Source of the DNA: Alentia gelatinosa
Lineage: Eukaryota; Annelida; Polychaeta; Phyllodocida; Polynoidae
DNA length: 64,000 bases
Assembly (NCBI GenBank): GCA_950022655.1
Contig: OX465589.1
Coordinates: 30,047,970 to 30,111,969, forward strand
Direction: 5' to 3'
In this document: positions 1 through 9,637 of the stretch, one piece after another
How positions within the stretch are numbered: the stretch's first letter is position 1
Layout of the letters: each line of letters opens with the position of its first letter
Translations under genes and position numbers: made by a program
The notes under the pieces: model-generated
Seen by the model: only the letters and a program-made list of their open reading frames with translations
Databases searched by the model: none
What the model was told of the DNA's origin: nothing

Positions 1-290
1 TGAGGTATCATATAATATTGTTTTGTATCTACAGATAAATTATCAATCTATTGCATTATTTCTGGAATTATAAAGGAAATATGGTTAATTACATTGGTTG
101 CATCATGAGCTATATCGGGGTGTATCGGGACCATGGCACCTTTTTCATGCACCCTCCCAATACGTTACGACGTGCACTGACGCGCACCGACGCGAACCGA
201 TACGCTACGATATGCCTTCCGACGTGCTACGATATGGTAATTTTGTATCGGCTCGCGTCGGCTCGTGTCAGCGTTGGTGGGTGCAGGGTC
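1..290 (+). repeat. Block A of the unit (reference copy)
   Basis: Front block of unit 1. It runs from the anchor TGAGGTATCATATAATATTG to the CAGGGTC that abuts telomeric tract B. The first 110 bp are A+T-rich, then CpG-rich sequence with a 10-bp period follows from about 159. This copy lacks four bases around position 48 that most other copies have. Two haplotypes of the block exist: GAGCTATATCGGGG (here) and GAGTTATATGGGG, which is one base shorter. Confidence 0.9.
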
Positions 291-328
291 TTAAAGTTAG
301 AATTAGGTTTAGGGTTAGGGTTGGGGTT
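291..328 (+). repeat. Block B: short telomeric tract (reference copy)
   Basis: A 38-bp tract of degenerate telomere motif with only about two perfect TTAGGG hexamers, ending GGTTGGGGTT just before block C. It is short and nearly constant in length in every copy. Confidence 0.85.
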
Positions 329-710
329 GAACTTAAAACGCCATTCTAACAGTACCCTGCAATACAGGTACAGGTACCGGTACAAAAATATTAAGTTCTC
401 TGATGCATTGTAGTTTTGAAACGAATTGTTTACTAAGCTGTACATCTAGATTTTGAGAATAATCAAAATTAATGTTAGCGATACACACACCACATGTGTC
501 ATTTCCTAGCAACTTTAACTAAATATCCAAGCACAGTCTACCTGAGTCGAGGGCAGACACTGCAGAATGGACACTCAAAACTCGCTCACATTTTCAGCAA
601 AATTTGAAGCTAAGGTAATATAAATAGTAATAATACTTCCAAAATATTCTACTTCATGTATATCCATTTTTGCATCTATTAAATACTCAAGTTCAGTACT
701 GGAAAAAAAT
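329..710 (+). repeat. Block C: non-telomeric block (reference copy)
   Basis: About 382 bp of non-telomeric sequence, mostly A+T-leaning, with several perfect short palindromes: GTACCGGTAC near 373, CACATGTG near 491, CAGTACTG near 693. It is the best-conserved block between copies. Its first 40 bp recur as block F. No coding frame is kept across it. Confidence 0.9.
619..626 (+). promoter_or_regulatory. TATAAATA box-like octamer
   Basis: TATAAATA is present in block C of essentially every unit, about 200 bp upstream of telomeric tract E and on the strand that would give G-rich, TERRA-like RNA. The surrounding block is A+T-rich, so a chance match is likely; no other core-promoter element is recognisable. 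Listed only as a candidate. Confidence 0.12.
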
Positions 711-828
711 GGGTCGAATTCGTTGTGGGTCGAGTCCCATTTACGGGTCGAGTTTGTTGTGGGTCGAGTTTTTTATTGATCGATTTTGTTGAGGCTCGAG
801 TTTTCGAGTATTCATGAGTGACTAATTG
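711..828 (+). repeat. Block D: roughly 16-bp GGGTCGAG minisatellite (reference copy)
   Basis: GGGTCGA motifs recur at about 16-bp spacing. In the copy at 8451 they start at 8451, 8467, 8485, 8501 and 8533, and the 32-bp gap holds a degenerate copy (GATCGATTTCGTTGCG). The block ends in a constant GAGTATTCATGAGTGAC segment before telomeric tract E. A variant opening, GGGTCGAAATCGATG, occurs in units 8, 10, 11, 13, 27, 28, 29 and 31. Confidence 0.85.
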
Positions 829-993
829 TTTAAGGGCTAGGGTTAGGGTTAGGGTTATGGTTAGGGTTAGGGCTAGGGTTAGGATAGGGTAAGGGTTAGG
901 GTTAGGGTTAAGTACAGGGATAGGAATAGGGATAGGGTTAGGGAGAGGGTTAGTGATAGGGATAGGGATAGTGTTAGGGTTAGGGTTGGTGTT
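829..993 (+). repeat. Block E: degenerate telomeric tract (reference copy)
   Basis: A G-rich tract starting TTAAGGG, with several TTAGGG hexamers followed by a fixed series of variants (AGGATAGGG, TAAGGG, AAGTACAGGG, ATAGGAATAGGG, GTGATAGGG). The variant series is shared between units, while the number of perfect hexamers at the left end differs. The longest perfect run I counted is six hexamers near 3134-3170. Confidence 0.85.
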
Positions 994-1033
994 GAACTTA
1001 AAATGCCCTTCTAACAGTATCCTGCAATACAGG
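994..1033 (+). repeat. Block F: 40-bp copy of the start of block C
   Basis: Starts GAACTTAAAA and ends CAATACAGG. It matches the first 40 bp of block C (329-368) except for a few substitutions, notably CGCCC versus CGCCA and TATCC versus TACCC. Both copies follow a telomeric tract ending in GTT, so this looks like a duplicated seam between telomeric and other sequence. Confidence 0.85.
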
Positions 1034-1187
1034 GTTAGGGTTAGGGATAGGGTAAGGGTTAGGGTTGGGATAGGGATAGGGTCAGGGTTAGGGTTAGGAT
1101 AGGGTTAGGGATTGGGCTAGGGATAGGGTGAGCGATAGAGTTAGGGATGGGGATAGGGTTAGGGTTAGGGCTAGGGTTAGGGTTAGA
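1034..1187 (+). repeat. Block G: degenerate telomeric tract (reference copy)
   Basis: A G-rich tract of mixed TTAGGG, ATAGGG, CTAGGG and TTGGGA. Two forms exist in the array. G1, as here, contains GGGTCAGGG and a long ATAGGG-rich tail and leads to block H. G2 contains AGGTCCAGGG and ends GGGCTAGGAATT, leading straight back into block D. Confidence 0.85.
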
Positions 1188-1208
1188 GGGGGTGTCCACC
1201 AAGCTACC

Positions 1209-1242
1209 GATGCGAACTGACACGCCCCGATATTGCCCTTCC
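1209..1242 (+). repeat. CpG segment in block H, left copy
   Basis: GATGCGAACT is followed by a second 10-mer and then GATATTGCCCTTCC. This parallels GACGCGAACC, a 10-mer, then GATATGCCTTCC in block A (1720-1751), so the two blocks share an ancestral 10-bp repeat. Confidence 0.65.
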
Positions 1243-1317
1243 GATTCAAAATCCATATCGTAACAAAATCGTAGAGCTTATCGGGGCAGTTGGTAAGTTT
1301 TCTACGATAACGCTACT

Positions 1318-1357
1318 GAGACGGCTCAATGCGCACCGACGCGAACTGATGCAAAAC
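1318..1357 (+). repeat. CpG segment in block H, right copy
   Basis: Four consecutive 10-bp segments, including AATGCGCACC and GACGCGAACT. The 16-mer GCGCACCGACGCGAAC at 1331-1346 is identical to 182-197 in block A of the same unit. Confidence 0.7.
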
Positions 1358-1527
1358 CTGTATCGCAGTGTATAGATGACTCTTTTAACGGGAAATCATA
1401 TGAAATAATCGATAGAAAATTATGAAATTTTCAGAATCTGTAGAATCTATAATGCCAAAGCGGCTCTGCAAAAATTGTGAAATTTGATAGTAGATAAGGT
1501 CTCAAAACGATCATTTTATACTTTAAC

Positions 1528-3819
1528 TGAGGTATCATATAATATTGTTTTGTATCTACAGATAAAATATCAATCTTAAATATGCATTATTTCTGGAATT
1601 ATAAAGGAAATATGGTTAATTACACTGGTTGCATCATGAGCTATATCGGGGTGTATCGGGACCATGGCACCTTTTTCATGCACCCTCCCAATACGTTACG
1701 ACGCGCACTGACGCGCACCGACGCGAACCGATACGCTACGATATGCCTTCCGACGTGCTACGATATGGTAATTTTGTATCGGCTCGCGTCGGCTCGTGTC
1801 GGCGTTGGTGGGTGCAGGGTCTTAAGGTTTGAGTTAGGTTTAGGGTTAGGGTTAGGGTTGAACTTAAAACGCCATTCTAACAGTACCCTGCAATACAGGT
1901 ACAGGTACCGGTACAAAAATATCAAGTTCTCTGATGCATTGTAGTTTTGAAACGAATTGTTTACTAAGCTGTACATCTAGATTTTGAGAATAATCAAAAT
2001 TAATGTTAGCGATACACACACCACATGTGTCATTTCCTAGCAACTTTAACTAAATATCCAAGCACAGTCTACCTGAGTCGAGGGCAGACACTGCAGAATG
2101 GACACTCAAAACTCGTTCACATTTTCAGCAAAATTTGAAGCTAAGATAATATAAATAGTAATAATACTTCCAAAATATTCTACTTCATGTATATCCATTT
2201 TTGCATCTATTAAATACTCAAGTTCAGTACTGGAAAAAAATGGGTCGAATTCGTTGTGGGTCGAGTTCCATTTACGGGTCGAGTTTGTTGTGGGTCGAGT
2301 TTTTTATTGATCGATTTCGTTGTGGGTCGAGTTTTCGAGTATTCATGAGTGACTCTAATTGTTTAAGGGTTAGGGTTAGGGTTAGGATAGGGTAAGGGTT
2401 AGGGTTAGGGTTAAGTACAGGGATAGGAATAGGGATAAGGTTAGGGAGAGGTTTAGTGATAGGGATAGGGATAGTGTTAGGGTTAGGGTTGGTGTTGAAC
2501 TTAAAACGCCCTTCTAACAGTATCCTGCAATACAGGGTTAGGGTTAGGGATAGGGTAAGGGTTAGGGTTGGGATAGGGATAGGTCCAGGGTTAGGGTTAG
2601 GATAGGGTTAGGGTTAGGCCTAGGAATTCGTTGTGGGTCGAGTTCCATTTACGGGTCGAGTTTGTTGTGTGTCGAGTTTTTATTGATCGATTTCGTTGCG
2701 GATCGAGTTTTCGAGGATTCATGAGTGACTCTAATTGCTTAAGGGTTAGGGTTAGGGTTAGGGTTAGGGTTAGGATAGGGTAAGGGTTAGGGTTAGGGTT
2801 AAGTACAGGGATAGGAATAGGGATAGGGTTAGGGAGAGGGTTAGTGATAGGGATAGGGATAGTGTTAGGGTTAGGGTTGGTGTTGAACTTAAAACGCCCT
2901 TCTTACAGTATCCTGCAATACAGGATTAGGGTTAGGGATAGGGTAAGGGTTAGGGTTGGGATGGGGATAGGTCCAGGGTTAGGGTTAGGATAGGGTTAGG
3001 GTTAGGGCTAGGAATTTGTTGTGGGTCGAGTTCCATTTACGGGTCAAGTTTGTTGTGGGTCGAGTTTTTTATTGATCGATTTCGTTGCGGGTAGAGTTTT
3101 CGAGTATTCATGAGTGACTCTAATTGGTTAAGGGTTAGGGTTAGGGTTAGGGTTAGGGTTAGGGTTAGGGTTAGGATAGGGTAAGGGTTAGGGTTAGGGT
3201 TAAGTACAGGGATAGGAATAGGGATAGGGTTAGGGAGAGGGTTAGTGATAGGGATAGGGATAGTGATACGGTTAGGGTTGGTGTTGAACTTAAAACGCCC
3301 TTATAACAGTATCCTGCAATACAGGGTTAGGGTTAGGGATAGGGTAAGGGTTAGGGTTGGGATAAGGATAGGGTCAGGTTTAGGGTTAGGATAGGGTTAG
3401 GGATAGGGCTAGGGATAGGGTTAGGGATAGAGTTAGGGATGGGGATAGGGTTAGGGTTAGGGCTAGGGTTAGCGTTAGAGGGGGTGTCCACCAAGCTCCC
3501 GACGCGAACTGACGAGCCCCGATATTGCCCTTCCGATACAAAATCCATATCGTAACAAAATTGTAGAGCTTATCGGGGCAGTTGGTAAGTTTTCTACGAT
3601 AACACTACTGACGCGGCTCAACGAGCACCGACGCGAACTGATGCAAAACCTGTATCGCAGTGTAAAGATGACTCTTTTAACGAGAAATCATATGAAATAA
3701 TCGATAGAAAATTATGAAATTTTCAGAATCTGTAGTATCTATAATGCTAAAGCGGCTCTGCAAAAATTGTGAAATTTGATAGTAGATAAGGTCTCAAAAC
3801 GATCATTTTATACTTTAAC
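1528..3819 (+). repeat. Unit 2 (two loops, 2,292 bp)
   Basis: The only unit with two extra D-E-F-G2 loops: D blocks begin near 2242, 2625 and 3013, so the loops are about 380 and 388 bp. H begins at 3480. The third E has the longest perfect TTAGGG run of the window. Confidence 0.9.
1690..1811 (+). repeat. 10-bp-period CpG minisatellite in block A (unit 2 copy)
   Basis: Successive segments at 1690, 1700, 1710, 1720 and 1730 are all 10 bp long with a GAYRCG-type start, for example GACGCGCACT, then GACGCGCACC. After one 12-bp segment the phase resumes at 1752 and 1762. A second 10-bp pair follows, GCTCGCGTCG then GCTCGTGTCG. About 120 bp therefore repeats at close to one DNA helical turn. Every full unit carries the equivalent core. 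Confidence 0.75.
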
Positions 3820-5811
3820 TGAGGTATCATATAATATTGTTTTGTATCTACAGATATAATATCAATCTTAAATATGCATTATTTCTGGAATTATAAAGGA
3901 AATATGGTTAATTACACTGGTTGCATCATGAGCTATATCGGGGTGTATCGGGACCATGGCACCTTTTTCATACACCCTCCCAATACGTTATGATGCCCAC
4001 TGACGCACACCGACGCAAACCGATACGCTACGATATGCCTTCCGACGTGCTATGATATGGTAATTTTGTATCGGCTCGCGTCGACTTGTGTCGGCGTTGG
4101 TGGGTGCAGGGTCTTAGGGTTAGAGTTAGGTTTAGGGTTAGGGTTGGGGTTGAACTTAAAACGCCATTCTAACAGTACCCTGCAATACAGGTACAGGTAC
4201 CGGTACAAAAATATCAAGTTCTCTGATGCATTGTAGTTTTGAAACGAATTGTTTACTAAGCTGTACATCTAGATTTTGAGAATAATCAAAATTAATGTTA
4301 GCGATACACACACCACATGTGTCATTTCCTAGCAACTTTAACTAAATATCCAAGCACAGTCTACCTGAGTCGAGGGCAGACACTGCAGAATGGACACTCA
4401 AAACTCGCTCACATTTTCAGCAAAATTTGAAGCTAAGGTAATATAAATAGTAATAATACTTCCAAAATATTCTACTTCATGTATATCCATTTTTGCATCT
4501 ATTAAATACTCAAGTTCAGTACTGGAAAAAAATGGGTCGAATTTGTTGTGGGTCGAGTTCCATTTACGGGTCGAGTTTGTTGTGGGTCGAGTTTTTTATT
4601 GATCGATTTCGTTGCGGGTCGAGTTTTTGAGTATTCATGAGTGACTCTAATTGGTTAAGGGTTAGGGTTAGGGTTAGGGTTAAGGTTAGGGTTAGGATAG
4701 GGTAAGGGTTAGGGTTAGGGTTAAGTACAGGGATAGGAATAGGGATAGGGTTAAGGTTAGGGTTAGGATAGGGTAAGGGTTAGGGTTAGGGTTAAGTACA
4801 GGGATAGGAATAGGGATAGGGTTAGGGAGAGGGTTAGTGATAGGGATAGGGATAGTGTTAGGGTTAGGGTTGGTGTTGAACTTAAAACGCCCTTCTAACA
4901 GTATCCTGCAATACAGGGTTAGGGTTAGGGATAGGGTAAGGGTTAGGGTTGGGATAGGGATAGGTCCAGGGTTAGGGTTAGGATAGGGTTAGGGTTAGGG
5001 CTAGGAATTCGTTGTGGGTCGAGTTCCATTTACGGGTAGAGTTTGTTGTGTATCGAGTTTTTATTGATCGATTTCGTTGCGGATCGAGTTTTCCAGTATT
5101 CATGAGTGACTCTAATTGCTTAAGGGTTAGGGTTTGGGTTAGGGTTAGGGTTAGGGTTAGGATAGGGTAAGGGTTAGGGTTAGGGTTAAGTACAGGGATA
5201 GGAATAGGGATAGGGTTAGGGAGAGGGTTAGTGATAGGGATAGGGATAGTGTTAGGGTTAGGGTTGGTGTTGAACTTAAAACGCCCTTCTAACAGTATCC
5301 TGCAATACAGGATTAGGGTTAGGGATAGGGTAAGGGTTAGGGTTGGGATAGGGATAGGGTCAGGGTTAGGGTTAGGGTTACGATAGGGTTAGGGATAGGG
5401 CTAGGGATAGGGTTAGGGATAGAGTTAGGGATGCGGATAGGGTTAGGGTTAGGGCTAGGGTTAGGGTTAGAGGGGGTGTCCACCAAGCTCCCGACGCGAA
5501 CTGACGCGCCCCCATATTGCCCTTCCGATACAAAATCCATATCATAACAAAATCGTAGAGCTTATCGGGGCAGTTGGTAAGTTTTCTACGATAACGCTAC
5601 TGACGCGGCTCAATGCGCACCGACGCGAACTGATGCAAAACCTGTATCGCAGTGTGTAGATGACCCTTTTAACGGGAAATCATATGAAATAATCGATAGA
5701 AAATTATGAAATTTTCAGAATCTGTAGAATCTATAATGCTAAAACGGCTCTGCAAAAATTGTGAAATTTGATAGTAGATAAGGTCTCAAAACGATCATTT
5801 TATACTTTAAC
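3820..5811 (+). repeat. Unit 3 (one loop plus internal duplication, 1,992 bp)
   Basis: D begins at 4534 and the loop D at 5006; H begins at 5472. It is longer than other one-loop units because 71 bp of tract E are tandemly duplicated. The front block has several substitutions (CATACACC, TTATGATGCCC) that remove the open frame seen in other units. Confidence 0.9.
4681..4822 (+). repeat. 71-bp tandem duplication inside tract E of unit 3
   Basis: TAAGGTTAGG starts at 4681 and again at 4752, and the sequence between repeats with a 71-bp period through AAGTACAGGG and ATAGGAATAGGG. I saw this duplication in no other unit. Confidence 0.85.
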
Positions 5812-7737
5812 TGAGGTATCATATAATATTGTTTGTATCTACAGATAAAATATCAATCTTAAATATGCATTATTTCTGGAACTATAAAGGAAATATGGTT
5901 AATTACACTGGTTGCATCATGAGCTATATCGGGGTGTATCGGGACCATGGCACCTTTTTCATGCACCCTCCCAATACGTTACGACGCGCACTGACGTGCA
6001 CCGATGCGAACCGATACGCTACGATATGCCTTCCGACTTGCTACGATATGGTAATTTTGTATCGGCTCTCGTCGGCTCGTGTCGGCGTTGGTGGGTGCAG
6101 GGTCTTAGGGTTAGAGTTAGGTTTAGGGTTAGGGTTGGGGTTGAACTTAAAACGCCATTCTAACAGTATCCTGCAATACAGGTACAGGTACCGGTACAAA
6201 AATATTAAGTTCTCTGATGCATTGTAGTTTTGAAATGAATTGTTTACTAAGCTGTACATCTAGATTTTGAGAATAATCAAAATTAAGGTTAGCGATACAC
6301 ACACCACATGTGTCATTTCCTAGCAACTTTAACTAAATATCCAAGCACAGTCTACCTGAGTCGAGGGCAGACACTGCAGAATGGACACTCAAAACTCGCT
6401 CACATTTTCAGCAAAATTTGAAGCTAAGGTAATATAAATAGTAATAATACTTCCAAAATATTCTACTTCATGTATATCCATTTTTGCATCTATTAAATAC
6501 TCAAGCTCAATACTGGAAAAAAATGGGTCGAATTTGTTGTGGGTCGAGTTCCATGTACGGGTCGAGTTTGTTGTGGGTCGAGTTTTTTATTGATCTATTT
6601 CGTTGAGGGTCGAGTTTTCGAGTATGCATGAGTGACTCTAATTGGTTAAGGGTTAGGGTTAGGGTTAGGGCTAGGGTTAGGGTTAGGGTTAGGGTTAGGG
6701 TTAGGATAGGGTAAGGGTTAGGGTTTGGGTTAAGTACAGGGATAGGAATAGGGATAGGGTTAAGGAGAGGGTTAGTGATAGGGATAGGGATAGTGTTAGG
6801 GTTGGTGTTGAACTTAAAACGCCCTTCTAACAGTATCCTGCAATACAGGGTTAGGGTTAGGGATAGGGTAAGGGTTAGGGTTGGGATAGGGATAGGTCCA
6901 GGGTTAGGGTTAGGATAGGGTTAGGGTTGGGCTAGGAATTTGTTGTGGGTCGAGTTCCATTTACGGGTCAAGTTTGTTGTGGGTCGAGTTTTTTATTGAT
7001 CGAAATCGTTGCGGGTAGAGTTTTCGAGTATTCATGAGTGACTCTAATTGGTTAAGGGTTAGGGTTAGGGTTAGGGTTAGGGTTAGGGTTAGGATAGGGT
7101 AAGGGTTAGGGTTAGGATTAAGTACAGGGATAGGAATAGGGATAGGGTTAGGGAGAGGGTTAGTGATAGGGATAGGGATAGTGATAGGGTTAGGGTTGGT
7201 GTTGAACTTAAAACGCCCTTCTAACAGTATCCTGCAATACAGGATTAGGGTTAGGGATAGGGTAAGGGTTAGGGTTGGGATAGGGTTAGGGTTAGGGTTA
7301 GGGTTAGGATAGGGTTAGGGATAGGGCTAGGGATAGGGTTAGGGATAGAGTTAGGGATGCGGATAGGGTTAGGGTTAGGGCTAGGGTTAGGGTTAGAAGG
7401 GGTGTCCACCAAGCTCCCGACGCGAACTGACGAGCCCCGATATTGCCCTTCCGATACAAAATCCATATCGTAACAAAATTGTAGAGCTTATCGGGGCAGT
7501 TGGTAAGTTTTCTACGATAACACTACTGACGCGGCTCAACGAGCACCGACGCGAACTGATGCAAAACCTGTATCGCAGTGTAAAGATGACTCTTTTAACG
7601 AGAAATCATATGAAATAATCGATAGAAAATTATGAAATTTTCAGAATCTGTAGTATCTATAATGCTAAAACGGCTCTGCAAAAATTGTGAAATTTGATAG
7701 TAGATAAGGTCTCAAAACGATCATTTTATACTTTAAC
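5812..7737 (+). repeat. Unit 4 (one loop, 1,926 bp)
   Basis: D at 6525, loop D at 6937, H at 7398. D carries the GATCTATTTCGTTGAGGG variant with GTATGCATGAG; the loop D has GATCGAAATCGTTGCGGGTAGAG. Both are shared with unit 6, so units 4-5 and 6-7 look like a two-unit repeat. Confidence 0.88.
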
Positions 7738-9637
7738 TGAGGTATCATATAATATTGTTTTGTATCTACAGATATAATATCAATCTTAAATATGCATTAT
7801 TTCTGGAATTATAAAGGAAATATGGTTAATTACACTGGTTGCATCATGAGTTATATGGGGTGTATCGGGACCATGGCACCTTTTTCATGCACCCTCCCAA
7901 TACATTACGATGCGCACTGACGCGCACCGACGCGAACCTATACGCTACGATATGCCTTCCGACATGCTACAATATGGTAATTTTGTATCGGCTCACGTCG
8001 GCTCGTGTCGGCGTTGGTGGGTGCAGGGTCTTAGGGTTAGAGTTAGGTTTAGGGTTAGGGTTGGGGTTGAACTTAAAACGCCATTCTAACAGTACCCTGC
8101 AATACAGGTACAGGTACCGGTACAAAAATATCAAGTTCTCTGATGCATTGTAGTTTTGAAACGAATTGTTTACTAAGCTGTACATCTAGATTTTGAGAAT
8201 AATCAAAATTAATGTTAGCGATACACACACCACATGTGTCATTTCCTAGCAACTTTAACTAAATATCCAAGCACAGTCTACCTGAGTCGAGGGCAGACAC
8301 TGCAGAATGGACACTTAAAACTCGCTCACATTTTCAGCAAAATTTGAAGCTAAGGTAATATAAATAGTAATAATACTTCCAAAATATTCTACTTCATGTA
8401 TATCCATTTTTGCATCTATTAAATACTCAAGTTCGGTACTGGAAAAAAATGGGTCGAATTTGTTGTGGGTCGAGTTCCATTTACGGGTCGAGTTTGTTGT
8501 GGGTCGAGTTTTTTATTGATCAATTTCGTTGCGGGTCGAGTTTTTGAGTATTCATGAGTGACTCTAATTGGTTAAGGGTTAGGGTTAGGGTTAGGGTTAG
8601 GATAGGGTAAGGGTTAGGGTTAGGGTTAAGTACAGGGATAGGAATAGGGATAGGGTTAGGGAGAGGTTTAGTGATAGGGATAGGGATAGTGTTAGGGTTA
8701 GGGTTGGTGTTGAACTTAAAACGCCCTTCTAACAGTATCCTGCAATACAGAATTAGGGTTAGGGATAGGGTAAGGGTTAGGGTTGGGATAGGGATAGGTC
8801 CAGGGTTAGGGTTAGGATAGGGTTAGGGTTAGGGCTAGGAATTCGTTGTGGGTCGAGTTCCATTTACGGGTCGAGTTTGTTGTGTGTCGAGTTTTTATTG
8901 ATCGATTTCGTTGCGGATCGAGTTTTCGAGTATTCATGAGTGACTCTAATTGCTTAAGGGTTAGGGTTAGGGTTAGGGTTAGGGTTAGGATAGGGTAAGG
9001 GTTAGGGTTAGGGTTAAGTACAGGGATAGGAATAGGGATAGGGTTAGGGAGAGGGTTAGTGATAGGGATAGGGATAGTGTTAGGGTTAGGGTTGGTGTTG
9101 AACTTAAAACGCCCTTCTAACAGTATCCTGCAATACAGGATTAGGGTTAGGGATAGGGTAAGGGTTAGGGTTGGGATAGGGATAGGGTCAGGGTTAGGGT
9201 TAGGGTTAGGATAGGGTTAGGGATAGGGCTAGGGATAGGGTTAGGGATAGAGTTAGGGATGCGGATAGGGTTAGGGTTAGGGCTAGGGTTAGGGTTAGAG
9301 GGGGTGTCCACCAAGCTCCCGACGCGAACTGACGCGCCCCCATATTGCCCTTCCGATACAAAATCCATATCGTAACAAAATCGTAGAGCTTATCGGGGCA
9401 GTTGGTAAGTTTTCTACGATAACGCTACTGACGCGGCTCAATGCGCACCGACGCGAACTGATGCAAAACCTGTATCGCAGTGTATAGATGACCCTTTTAA
9501 CGGGAAATCATATGAAATAATCGATAGAATTTTGAAATTTTCAGAATCTGTAGAATCTATAATGCTAAAACGGCTCTGCAAAAATTGTGAAATTTGATAG
9601 TAGATAAGGTCTCAAAACGATCATTTTATACTTTAAC
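7738..9637 (+). repeat. Unit 5 (one loop, 1,900 bp)
   Basis: Front haplotype GTTATATGGGG. D at 8451, loop D at 8840, H at 9300. The A+T-rich tail near 9526 has lost four bases, which breaks the small inverted repeat found in other H blocks. Confidence 0.88.

Larger units (their letters stand above)
1..1527 (+). repeat. Unit 1 (simple, 1,527 bp)
   Basis: A-B-C-D-E-F-G-H with no extra loop; H begins at 1188. Front haplotype is the GCTATATCGGGG form. D contains a unique GGCTCGAG and GTCGAGTCCC; F reads AAAATGCCC where most copies have AAAACGCCC. E includes a TTATGG hexamer. Confidence 0.9.
1188..1527 (+). repeat. Block H: end block of the unit (reference copy)
   Basis: Opens GGGGGTGTCCACCAAGCT. 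It has two CpG-rich segments (about 1209-1242 and 1318-1357) related to the core of block A, then an A+T-rich tail ending CATTTTATACTTTAAC at the next anchor. A small inverted repeat, GAAAATT with ATGA loop and AATTTTC, lies at 1415-1432; unit 5 has lost part of it. Confidence 0.88.

Noticed and set aside
51..413. Open frame of 104-132 codons at the front of many units, giving a protein with a Leu-Gly run and an Arg-Tyr run near the end
   Set aside because: The frame runs from block A through telomeric tract B, whose repeats give the Leu-Gly string, into C. It is conserved only as far as the DNA is homogenised. It differs in start and length between copies because of one-base indels (the two front haplotypes), is cut by a stop at 51424 and by a TGA in tract B near 54912, and is missing in unit 3. 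No known domain is visible.
227..445. Minus-strand frame of 72-82 codons with an Asn-Pro run
   Set aside because: It is the antisense of tract B plus the start of block C; the Asn-Pro string is the reverse complement of degenerate TTAGGG. It has no upstream signal and no independent conservation.
485..500. CACATGTG palindrome as a conserved E-box
   Set aside because: It is CACAAGTG in several units (for example near 17983, 28624 and 30500) and CAAATGTG in unit 8, so it drifts like the rest of block C.
727..737. GGGTCGAGTCC, close to the tRNA internal B-box consensus
   Set aside because: It differs from the consensus by one base but occurs in this form only in unit 1. No A box at the right distance and no cloverleaf could be drawn, and it is one copy of the D minisatellite.
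1059..1256. Minus-strand frame of 65-89 codons with Pro-Asn, Ile-Pro and Leu-Thr runs
   Set aside because: Antisense reading of tract G and the start of H. Hexameric repeats leave at least one frame open by chance, and length differences follow hexamer number.
1415..1432. Small inverted repeat GAAAATT-ATGA-AATTTTC as a functional hairpin or terminator
   Set aside because: The stem is 7 bp and almost all A-T, the surroundings are A+T-rich, and unit 5 has lost part of it, so there is no sign of selection.
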